NCBI GenBank assembly: GCA_028874335.1
Contig: JAPPJY010000002.1
Span: 1 to 48,991, forward strand
Direction: 5' to 3'
DNA: 48,991 nt
Source: Gemmatimonadota bacterium
GTDB lineage: Bacteria > Latescibacterota > UBA2968 > GCA-2709665
Part shown: piece after piece, positions 41,814 through 48,991 of the stretch
Position numbering within the stretch: position 1 is the first letter of the stretch
How the letters are laid out: each line of letters starts with the position of its first letter
The notes under the pieces: model-generated
Told to the model about the DNA's origin: nothing
Seen by the model: only the letters and a program-made list of their open reading frames with translations
The model's database searches: none
Made by a program: the position numbers and the translations under genes

Positions 41814-44800
41814 ATGATCTTCCGCAAACCCGTTCACGCGACGGATCTCACTGGCGGCGTCTGTATTTCGTCGCCCGGTGACGAGCCGTATCAGGCCGCC
41901 GCGAAGCGCCTTCAGGCGGCCCTGCACGGTGCGCTTTCGGATAGCGTTGAAATCCTGCCGGACGCGCGGCTCGATGCGGGCGGGCGCCATGTGATCGCGC
42001 TGGGTAACATGATGGACAGCGCGTTTGTGAGGACGATGTACTTCCGCGCATACGATCTGACGGACCGGATCTGGCCCGGGCCCGGCGGCTGGGTAATCCG
42101 CACGGCACCGGATTCTCTGGAAGACGCGGGGCACGTGATCGTTGTGGGCGTAAGCCAGGCGGATGACGTCGAGGATGCGGCAGGATCGCTTTCGCATACG
42201 ATCGGGGCATCAGGCGCCATGCTTCCGTTTCAGTACCACGTGAACCTGGGGAGTAGGGCCGATCTGTACCTGAAGCCGGCGCGGGAGCGGCTGGACCAGG
42301 GCGACGAGGCTTTGGAGCGGGAGTTCACGAGCGGTCCGGGAGACTGGACCTACATGTGGGCCATTTCCGAGATCGGGATGCTGGCGGTGCAGACCGGCCT
42401 GGAGGAACTCATCCCGATGTTCTGCCGGCAGGTCCGCAACTTCGCGCGAACGCGGTGGTTCGAACGCCACCTGCCCGACCCGCCGCAGATCCACGGGTTC
42501 CTGAGGACCATGCTGCTGCCGTTCACCGTTCTGGAGAATCATCCGGGCCTTCCCGGAGACCAGCGGGAGGAGACGCTTGAAGCATTCCTGGGGCTGTACC
42601 GGTCCACGGAAGGCGCCGGTAATGCCGGATTCCTCAACCACGTGGGTGTGGACCGCGTGCGGCAGAACCATCAGACCATGTCCGGTCTCGATCTGTTTTA
42701 TGGTGGCCGGTATTTCCACCAGGTGCACGGGTTGGCTGAAGGGCGGGCATGGATGAAACTGGCGGAGGTGTTCTTCGCGCCGCAGATGACGTCGAACAAG
42801 CCCGTGTGCGATTCGTGGGGGCACCAGTGGTCGTTTTCACTCTTCAATACCGCCGACTATGCATTGGCTTCCGGAAAGACGGACTACTTTACCAGCAAAC
42901 CCTATCTGGAGGGCGTGGACAGGGCGCTGGTCGCACACAGCAATCTCGAAGGCGGGCCGCAACAGTATATGTTGATGGCCGCGGCGGTGACGGGAAACGA
43001 CGAATACCTGCAGCTTTGCGGAACGTCGGACGAGGGCGGCCTGGCCGGGAAGGCTGTTCGAACGAACGTGGAGCCGTTCCGGACGTGGGTGACAGGACGA
43101 GGCGCCGCAACGCCGGAGCGGATGGGCCGTGTGGGCGTGGCTCCGCTCTCAAGGTTGTTCTACGATTCTCTGGAGGATATCGGTGGATTCGCGCCGGAGG
43201 GCGTATACCTGAGGGATGTACCTTACGACCGGACGTTCGACAAGGTCTACTTCCGTTCCGGATGGACGGATGACGACGACTATCTGCTGCTTTGCGGTAT
43301 CTCGGGGGGCTCCCATTCCTATCAGGACGGTAACTGTATCGTCCGGTACACCGGACGCGGAAAGAACTGGTTCGGGGGTCGCGTGGGTCCGGCATCGATC
43401 CGGGACCACAACGGGGTGAGCGTCGCGGTTGACGGCGCGGGGCCCGGCTGTGAGTCCCGGTATGCGGCCCTGCGATACGTCTCGGAGGGAGACCGACTCT
43501 CCGCCGCGGGGACGTCGATGGGGTATCCCGGCCAGGCGGACTGGAATCGCCATATCGTGAACAGCCGGGACGGTTGGTTTCTGGTCATCGACGAGGTCCG
43601 GGCGAAGGCCGAAGGCGAGTACCTGATCGAGTGTCGCTGGCACGTGTACGGGGACGTGGAATCCTCCAACGGGGTACTTCAAGCAGTCCAGGGAGACTCG
43701 AGACTGGAGATGCGGCATTCGGGAAGCGGCTCCCGGGAGCTTGTCCCGGTGACGTCGGCTCTGGCAGAAGGCGGAACGCGGTGGGTGCAGCGCTCGCTGA
43801 AATCCCTCAAGGCCGGTGAAGGGGTGAGATTCGCCACCCTGTTCTGGAGCGACGAAGGGACGCAGCAAAGGACGTTTGCGATGTCTGCCGAAGCGTCCGG
43901 CTATCGGGTTGAAGGCGAGGGGACGGTCGCCACGGTCTCCCTTTCAGCCGGGTGCGACGAAGTCAGGATCGGCGAAGACGCGGCGGTCCTTCCCACGTGG
44001 GGCGCCGCCCTGGACGGCTCCGATGCGGGACCGTTCGTCGCCAAAAAAGGTGAAGCGAAGCCGGACTGGCGAGGATCGTGCGGCGCACCGGTTACGGCGA
44101 TGGACGCGTGGGAAGGGGGCTGCTTCGCGGGCGACGATGACGGCGGCGTTACGGCGTTCGACCGAAACGGTGAAAGGCGATGGACCCATCGTCTGTCAGG
44201 ACGCGTACGAACGGTTCTTGCCTTTGCCGACGGCGGGGTGGTCGGCGGCGGGGATGGCGAAGCGGTGCGCCGGCTGGACGCATCGGGACAGGAGGTGTGG
44301 ACGCATCAGCTCGAGTGGCAGCCGATGAACTGGGACTACTGGACGTGGCTGAACTGCAAAGTCCTGAGCCTGGCGTCCGGAGATATTGACGGCGACGGCC
44401 GAGACGAGATCCTGGCCGGCTGCGCCGACCGTCACGTTTACGCGTTCGATGAGGGCGGCGCGCTGTTGTGGCGTTCCGCCTGCCAGTGGGGTCCGCCTAC
44501 CTCCCTCGCGGTGGCGCGGCTGCGTGACGGGGACGGCCTTCACGTGCTCGCGGGGATGGCGGACCCGTCGATTCACGGGTGCGTCCGCGTGTTCGATGCC
44601 AGGGGCGCGTGCGTGAAGACGCTCTCGCGGCCCGATATCATGAGCTGGTCAATCCCCTCGTGGTCGAAGTGTCTTCGCGCGGCGGACCTGAACGGAGATG
44701 GCGTCGACGAAGTGCTCAGCGGCGTCGATACGAATCACAGACAGTTGATCGTCTATGGCGGGGACGGCGAGGTGTTGTGGGATGCGGACGCGGGCGGCGC

Positions 44801-45107
44801 CGTGCTGTCAGTGGCGTATGCTGAAGGGCGCATATTCGCGGGCGCCTCGAACGGTTACGTACAGTGTTTCGAAACTGGTGGCGATAGGCTGTGGCATGGT
44901 TTTCTGGCAGCGCCGGTGTTCGGCCTGTCGCCGGGAGAGGGAGGCGGTTGCCTGGTGGCGCTTGGAGATGGAAGGACGGTGGGCCTGGACGGCAGCGGCG
45001 AGGTTCGCTGGTCGAGTGGTGGGAATGCGATAACCGCGGCGGCTGCGTTTCCCGGGGGCGGGCTGCTGGTGGGCAGGCGCGACAGCGTGGTCGAATATGT
45101 CGAATAA
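41814..45107 (+). CDS. Giant heparinase-like/beta-propeller protein P4
   Basis: 1097 residues with the same architecture as P3: accessory domain, QNHQT core, GGSHSYQDGNCIVRY sandwich and a propeller with DIDGDGRDE and DLNGDGVDE loops. One change near the SHS motif: the LLLDGISGG of P2 and P3 reads LLLCGISGG here. The ribosome binding site and first 57 codons are almost identical to P3 (6 mismatches); divergence then rises sharply. It begins 77 nt after the P3 stop and is probably co-transcribed. No signal peptide. Substrate unknown. Confidence 0.8.
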   Translation: MIFRKPVHATDLTGGVCISSPGDEPYQAAAKRLQAALHGALSDSVEILPDARLDAGGRHVIALGNMMDSAFVRTMYFRAYDLTDRIWPGPGGWVIRTAPDSLEDAGHVIVVGVSQADDVEDAAGSLSHTIGASGAMLPFQYHVNLGSRADLYLKPARERLDQGDEALEREFTSGPGDWTYMWAISEIGMLAVQTGLEELIPMFCRQVRNFARTRWFERHLPDPPQIHGFLRTMLLPFTVLENHPGLPGDQREETLEAFLGLYRSTEGAGNAGFLNHVGVDRVRQNHQTMSGLDLFYGGRYFHQVHGLAEGRAWMKLAEVFFAPQMTSNKPVCDSWGHQWSFSLFNTADYALASGKTDYFTSKPYLEGVDRALVAHSNLEGGPQQYMLMAAAVTGNDEYLQLCGTSDEGGLAGKAVRTNVEPFRTWVTGRGAATPERMGRVGVAPLSRLFYDSLEDIGGFAPEGVYLRDVPYDRTFDKVYFRSGWTDDDDYLLLCGISGGSHSYQDGNCIVRYTGRGKNWFGGRVGPASIRDHNGVSVAVDGAGPGCESRYAALRYVSEGDRLSAAGTSMGYPGQADWNRHIVNSRDGWFLVIDEVRAKAEGEYLIECRWHVYGDVESSNGVLQAVQGDSRLEMRHSGSGSRELVPVTSALAEGGTRWVQRSLKSLKAGEGVRFATLFWSDEGTQQRTFAMSAEASGYRVEGEGTVATVSLSAGCDEVRIGEDAAVLPTWGAALDGSDAGPFVAKKGEAKPDWRGSCGAPVTAMDAWEGGCFAGDDDGGVTAFDRNGERRWTHRLSGRVRTVLAFADGGVVGGGDGEAVRRLDASGQEVWTHQLEWQPMNWDYWTWLNCKVLSLASGDIDGDGRDEILAGCADRHVYAFDEGGALLWRSACQWGPPTSLAVARLRDGDGLHVLAGMADPSIHGCVRVFDARGACVKTLSRPDIMSWSIPSWSKCLRAADLNGDGVDEVLSGVDTNHRQLIVYGGDGEVLWDADAGGAVLSVAYAEGRIFAGASNGYVQCFETGGDRLWHGFLAAPVFGLSPGEGGGCLVALGDGRTVGLDGSGEVRWSSGGNAITAAAAFPGGGLLVGRRDSVVEYVE

Positions 45108-45257
45108 ATTGCGACAAAACCAGGAGCCGTGGACGATACCAGGCGCTGGAATGCAGATCGAGTTGGCGGGAATTCAATTGGAACCGGGATTGAAGACCTC
45201 GGATCTTGTTTGCGTCGGTCCTGATGCGGGGACCAAAGCTGCAGGAGGGCGACGATC

Positions 45258-48200
45258 ATGAAAATCAAACGTCCGCGTCCGCTGGAACCGGAAACGCCTC
45301 TTCGCGGCCCGAATGGCGTCCTGGTGGCGGCGCCCCGGTCCGGACATGGCCGGACGGCGGCCCGGCGCATCCACCGGGCGTTGCGGGATATAAACGCTCA
45401 CGCCGAGTTTCTGGATGATCCGCCCGGCGACGCGCTGACGGCGGCTGACCGCCCGGTAATCGTCGTCGGCAATCTGGCGGACAGCCGTTGCGTGCGCGAA
45501 CTCTACTTCCGGTTCCTTAGCGCGACGGACCTGTGGTATCCGGGCCCGGGGGGATTCGAACTTCGGACGCTCTGCAACCCTTTCGGAACCGGCTGCAACG
45601 TCATCCACGCGGGGTATAGCGACGCCGCGGGCGCCGCGTCGGTCACGGACGCGTTTAGTTCGCGCCTGGACGATCCGATTCCCCATTTTGCGGTGCTGGA
45701 CGTCACGCGGCTGCCGCTGTCGTCACGCGAGGCGGCTCAAGTCCGGACGGAGCCGCTTCTTCCAACCGCGTGGCAGATCGCGAATACGATGCAGGGAGAC
45801 CTGAAGGGATATCTCTACTATCTGACCGGAGACCCGCATCTCGGACAGGAATACCGCCGGGCGTGGGAGGCGGTTGTCGAAAGCGGTTATGTGAAGACGG
45901 AAAAAATCGTCCAGGCACACCTTTACAGCCTCAGCCGCCTGCAGCCCTGGCGGCTGGTCGAGCACATGGACCTATTCAGTGAGGAGGAGCGCCTCGCCAT
46001 CACGCGTTTCATTTACGGATGGGCGGAAAGCGAGGAGGGTTGGCATCACGTGGCGCGCTGTCCCCGAGTGGTGAGCATGCACGTCCCCAGGCAGAACCAC
46101 GAACTCATCCCGGCCCTGGCGTTGGCCTGTGCGGCCGCCTATTTCCGGACGCATTTCCCCGAACTGACCGGTCCGGAGCGGTGGGAGGAGGTCGCCCGGC
46201 GGGCATACGCGCCGTACGGGCCGTCCTGGAAGCCGTTGTGCGACGGTCTCTGCCACGGCTGGTGGATGTCGCAACCGGTGATGGTGGAATACGGGCTCAA
46301 CGACCCCTCGCACGGGTACTTCGAGCAGGGCGCCGCCCTGCGGGCCGCGGATGCGGCGTTGGCCGTGGTGAACAACGAGGGATGGCTTCCTTCGGCGGGA
46401 GACAGCGATCTGAACCGCCAGTTTCCCGGACCCAGCCTGCGGACGGCCGCGGCTTATTTCGACGACGGGCGTTACCGGTTCGTCCACGACCTCGCGCCGC
46501 CCGAACGCCGCCTGGTGAACCTGACGTCGCTGCCGCGAGCGTTCGACGCAGGGACGGCTCCGAAAGTGCCGGACGATCGGGTGGGGGTGACCGTCGTTCC
46601 GGTGGACCCGCTCCTTTTTCACGCGTGGGAACGGGACCCCCAGGGCGCGCCAGGCGTTGTGACCACGCCCCCGTCCGCTCCGATCGACCGGTGTTTCGAC
46701 AAGCTCTCGGTGCGCACGGGATGGGAGCCCGATGACGACTTTCTCCTGATCGACGGTCTGGGCGGAGGCAGCCACTCGTATGACGACGCGGGCGGCATTC
46801 TGGACTACGCGCGTCTGGGTCTCTCGCTGATCGTCCAGGAGGACAGCTTCGTTCACTCCGCGCCCGAGCACATGTCGGCCGTCACGGTCGTCCGGGACGG
46901 GGAGTCCGGCGAGATACCCGGATTCGCGATACTGGAGGCGAACGAGACGGATGCAGACGGAAAGGTGTACCTGCGGATCCGGTTGAAGGACTACGCGGGC
47001 GCGGACTGGGTGCGCGAGGTCCACCTGCTTCCGGAAAGCTGCGTGGTATTCAACGATACGGTCATCGCGAACCAGGCGGGGGACTATGCCGTCGAGGCCC
47101 GCTTCCGAACCCCCGCCCGTCTGGTTCTGGACGGTCGCGAGGCGCGGTGTGAGAGGCGGAGCCCGTCCGCCGGTGACGTGACGTTTCGGATTGAGAACCC
47201 TTGTGAGCCCGTTTCGCTGGCGGTCGATGAAGAACCTGTCCATCTGCGGTATAAGAACCCGGTGGATCAGGACCTGTGGAAGGAGCGTTACCATACGGAC
47301 GACGTCGTGCTTTCGACGTTTGTGGCGCGCCGGGCCGTGCGACTGGAACCCGGCGAGGGCGTGCGCCTGACACACGTCGCGCAGGTGTGCGGGCCGGGAG
47401 AATCCCCGGTCCACCTTCGCGAGTCGGGCGACGACATCAGCCTGATGCAGGGCGAAAAGTCGCGGTGCCTCGACGTGCTGCCGGTGCGGCAGCCCTCGGC
47501 AGGACAATTGACCGTTGACGGTCGCCCGGAGCAGACGGGCGCCAACCGCGTGTTTGACGCCGGCGAACGAATACGCGCGATGCGCCCGCTTTGCGATGGA
47601 TCGCTGGTTGCGGGCACAGAGGGCGGCGTAGTCACATTCCTCGATCCGGCTCGCCGGCCCGTCTGGTCCGTTGATCTGGACGGTCCCGTGTACGATATCG
47701 GCGCGGCGGAGGGCGAGGCCACAATCCTGGCGGTCGGTCACGGCGCGAGCAGGCTGACCGGCCTGGATATTCGGGGACGTCGGATCTGGCAGACGGACAT
47801 CGAGCGGGAACCCTGTCCATGGCCCTGGTGGGAACTGCCCACACCGGCCCCCGTACAGGTGGAAGGCGGGATGTTCAAGGGGGAAGCCTTCATTGCCGTT
47901 GGCTGCGGTGACATCCAGATCCGGGGTTTCGACGGGGCGGGCCGGGAACGGTGGCGCCAGCGTTACAACGAGGGGGTGCCCGGCCGTATCCGGGTGGCCG
48001 ACGTGAATGGGTGCGGCGAGCCGGAAATCGTGGTCGGGGGCGAGGTGCTCAGCGACACGTCCAAATGCCGCATTCTGGACCCGCGCGGGGATTTTCAGGC
48101 CCACCTGGACGTGGAGGGCTGGACGAGCATCCTGACGGCGCTTGCATTTGACGAAACAGACGGACGGCATTTCCTCGGCTGCGGCGCTAACCGCGGCCGT

Positions 48201-48599
48201 AACATGCACGTGTTCGAACTGGATGCGGGTGGGGAATGGGAAAGGCGCTGGGTGAAGCGGCTGGGCGGGCGGGTCACTGGCATCCGGTTCCTCGGGTCCG
48301 ACCAAAACGTGATCGCGGGTACGAGCCAGGGACTCCTGCTCTGTTACGACCTGGACGGGAACCGAATCTGGCGACGGCTTTTCGAAAAGGGTATCCGTCA
48401 CCTGGCGCCGTTCGGAAACGAGACGCTCGTGATCGACGATCAGGGACAGCTCAGCGCGGTCACCGCACCCGGAGACGTCCGGACGCTGGGCCGGTTGCCG
48501 GGACCATGCGCGATCGCGGAACCCTCCGGTACTGCAACCCTGATGGCGTGCGGCAGCGAAATGTGGCGAGTTGTCGCAGAATCTGGTAAATCCCTGTAG
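45258..48599 (+). CDS. Giant heparinase-like/beta-propeller protein P5 (divergent)
   Basis: 1113 residues; GGAGGG precedes ATG 45258. Architecture matches P2-P4, but identity is lower. The accessory domain keeps PVIVVGNLADSR and GGFELRT. The core keeps RQNHELIPALAL (QNH 279-281). The sandwich reads GGGSHSYDDAGGILDYA, changing the QDGN part to DDAG. The propeller has a degenerate calcium loop (DVNGCGEPE), so calcium binding there is doubtful. No signal peptide. It follows P4 by 150 nt and ends the giant-gene series. The changed motif may mean a different substrate. Confidence 0.8.
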   Translation: MKIKRPRPLEPETPLRGPNGVLVAAPRSGHGRTAARRIHRALRDINAHAEFLDDPPGDALTAADRPVIVVGNLADSRCVRELYFRFLSATDLWYPGPGGFELRTLCNPFGTGCNVIHAGYSDAAGAASVTDAFSSRLDDPIPHFAVLDVTRLPLSSREAAQVRTEPLLPTAWQIANTMQGDLKGYLYYLTGDPHLGQEYRRAWEAVVESGYVKTEKIVQAHLYSLSRLQPWRLVEHMDLFSEEERLAITRFIYGWAESEEGWHHVARCPRVVSMHVPRQNHELIPALALACAAAYFRTHFPELTGPERWEEVARRAYAPYGPSWKPLCDGLCHGWWMSQPVMVEYGLNDPSHGYFEQGAALRAADAALAVVNNEGWLPSAGDSDLNRQFPGPSLRTAAAYFDDGRYRFVHDLAPPERRLVNLTSLPRAFDAGTAPKVPDDRVGVTVVPVDPLLFHAWERDPQGAPGVVTTPPSAPIDRCFDKLSVRTGWEPDDDFLLIDGLGGGSHSYDDAGGILDYARLGLSLIVQEDSFVHSAPEHMSAVTVVRDGESGEIPGFAILEANETDADGKVYLRIRLKDYAGADWVREVHLLPESCVVFNDTVIANQAGDYAVEARFRTPARLVLDGREARCERRSPSAGDVTFRIENPCEPVSLAVDEEPVHLRYKNPVDQDLWKERYHTDDVVLSTFVARRAVRLEPGEGVRLTHVAQVCGPGESPVHLRESGDDISLMQGEKSRCLDVLPVRQPSAGQLTVDGRPEQTGANRVFDAGERIRAMRPLCDGSLVAGTEGGVVTFLDPARRPVWSVDLDGPVYDIGAAEGEATILAVGHGASRLTGLDIRGRRIWQTDIEREPCPWPWWELPTPAPVQVEGGMFKGEAFIAVGCGDIQIRGFDGAGRERWRQRYNEGVPGRIRVADVNGCGEPEIVVGGEVLSDTSKCRILDPRGDFQAHLDVEGWTSILTALAFDETDGRHFLGCGANRGRNMHVFELDAGGEWERRWVKRLGGRVTGIRFLGSDQNVIAGTSQGLLLCYDLDGNRIWRRLFEKGIRHLAPFGNETLVIDDQGQLSAVTAPGDVRTLGRLPGPCAIAEPSGTATLMACGSEMWRVVAESGKSL

Positions 48600-48677
48600 T
48601 CGCTACATGGGACACGAGCGCCCTTTGACCGAAGGCAATCTGCCCTCTTTCACGGCAGGGTCCACTAACATCCGGAG

Positions 48678-48696
48678 CGAGGGCATCCTGCCCTCG
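48678..48696. repeat. REP-like palindrome copy D
   Basis: CGAGGGCATCCTGCCCTCG, identical to the core at 27788-27806, flanked by CCGGAG on the left as in copy B reversed. Confidence 0.75.
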
Positions 48697-48799
48697 AACT
48701 TCCTGTGACCCATCAATTCCGGAATCAAGGGCTTAGTGTTTCCTTCGTATCCGAGATCAACTTGAAAATAACGGCGCCAGAGCCTTGCGACTTGGCCGT

Positions 48800-48818
48800 C
48801 GAGGGCAGGATGCCCTCG
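48800..48818. repeat. REP-like palindrome copy E
   Basis: CGAGGGCAGGATGCCCTCG, inverted relative to copy D. Its right flank CTCCCGGGAACG is the reverse complement of copy A's left flank, so identity with copy A extends beyond the core. Confidence 0.75.
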
Positions 48819-48935
48819 CTCCCGGGAACGCCAACCACACCGGTCCCAGGTCGGTTTCCGTCATGGACTTGTGGCAATTGATCTCAGCCACGCATTTTTC
48901 GATGTTTCGTCTATTCACGTTATTCGTAGATTCGT

Positions 48936-48991
48936 GATACGAGAATACGAGAATACGAGAATACGAGAATACGAGAATACGAGAATACGAG
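48936..48991 (+). repeat. Tandem repeat of GAATACGA at the window end
   Basis: Six perfect 8-bp units (48943-48990) follow one degenerate unit (GATACGA, 48936-48942), and the array runs off the window. There are no spacers, so it is a microsatellite-like array and not CRISPR. Confidence 0.85.

Larger units (their letters stand above)
48600..48991. other. Terminal non-coding region with REPs and an 8-bp tandem repeat
   Basis: No gene seen. Two REP-like palindromes lie in opposite orientation (48678-48696 and 48800-48818). From 48936 the sequence becomes a tandem array to the last base. Confidence 0.55.

Noticed and set aside
45972..48401. 809-codon minus-strand frame over P5
   Set aside because: Antisense shadow of P5: no ribosome binding site and low-complexity composition.
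48936..48991. CRISPR array at the window end
   Set aside because: Units are 8 bp, abut directly and have no spacers; no cas genes are present.

Overview
The window is GC-rich, gene-dense DNA from a diderm bacterium. It encodes a phosphate-selective-type porin, another outer-membrane barrel, a periplasmic multiheme cytochrome and several exported proteins. No rRNA, tRNA or ribosomal protein gene is visible, so taxonomy is inference only. The mix of large heparinase II/III-like enzymes, phytanoyl-CoA dioxygenases, Gfo/Idh/MocA, DUF4838 and M55 proteins resembles uncultivated polysaccharide-degrading lineages such as Latescibacterota or Poribacteria, and probably comes from a metagenome. The window ends inside an 8-bp tandem repeat, which may be a contig end.

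Layout. (1) 0.3-8.4 kb, plus strand: an exported heparinase-like enzyme, two small conserved-looking proteins, the first giant heparinase/beta-propeller protein (P1) and a PhyH dioxygenase. (2) 8.4-12.4 kb, minus strand: a heptaheme cytochrome, a DUF4838 glycosidase-like protein and an M55 peptidase, apparently one operon. (3) 12.4-18.5 kb, plus strand: an outer-membrane barrel whose reading frame begins with a decayed copy of the next gene's start, then a Gfo/Idh/MocA oxidoreductase, an alpha/beta hydrolase and a second exported heparinase. (4) 18.5-26.5 kb, minus strand: a sterol 24-C-methyltransferase homologue; an FMN-binding protein/cytochrome b/ApbE electron-transfer module; a porin; and an ECF sigma factor/anti-sigma factor/secreted repeat protein operon behind a recognisable ECF promoter. 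(5) 27.0-32.1 kb: a second PhyH protein, then a lower-GC stretch of defence-type genes. Most are broken (helicase N-terminus, XRE-ImmA/IrrE with its middle deleted, AAA ATPase start). They surround an intact three-gene unit: a GHKL ATPase, a STAS-like DUF4325 protein and a PIN nuclease. (6) 32.7-48.6 kb: four more giant heparinase/beta-propeller paralogues (P2-P5). P2 is frameshifted. A minus-strand lipoprotein fusing a type I periplasmic binding protein to a complete Cu/Zn superoxide dismutase sits between P2 and P3.

How the genes may work together. Seven heparinase-like proteins, an esterase-like hydrolase, a Gfo/Idh/MocA protein, a DUF4838 protein and two dioxygenases point to breakdown of uronate-rich or decorated polysaccharides. 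The five giant paralogues share one architecture: an N-terminal GH20b/GH67-N-like accessory domain, an alpha-helical lyase-like core with a conserved QNH motif, a beta-sandwich with a conserved SHS motif, and a C-terminal beta-propeller, with Ca-binding-type DxDGDG loops in P1-P4. None shows a signal peptide. The strongest candidates for undescribed biology are this family, the GHKL-STAS-PIN unit, the binding-protein/SodC fusion and the bacterial sterol methyltransferase.
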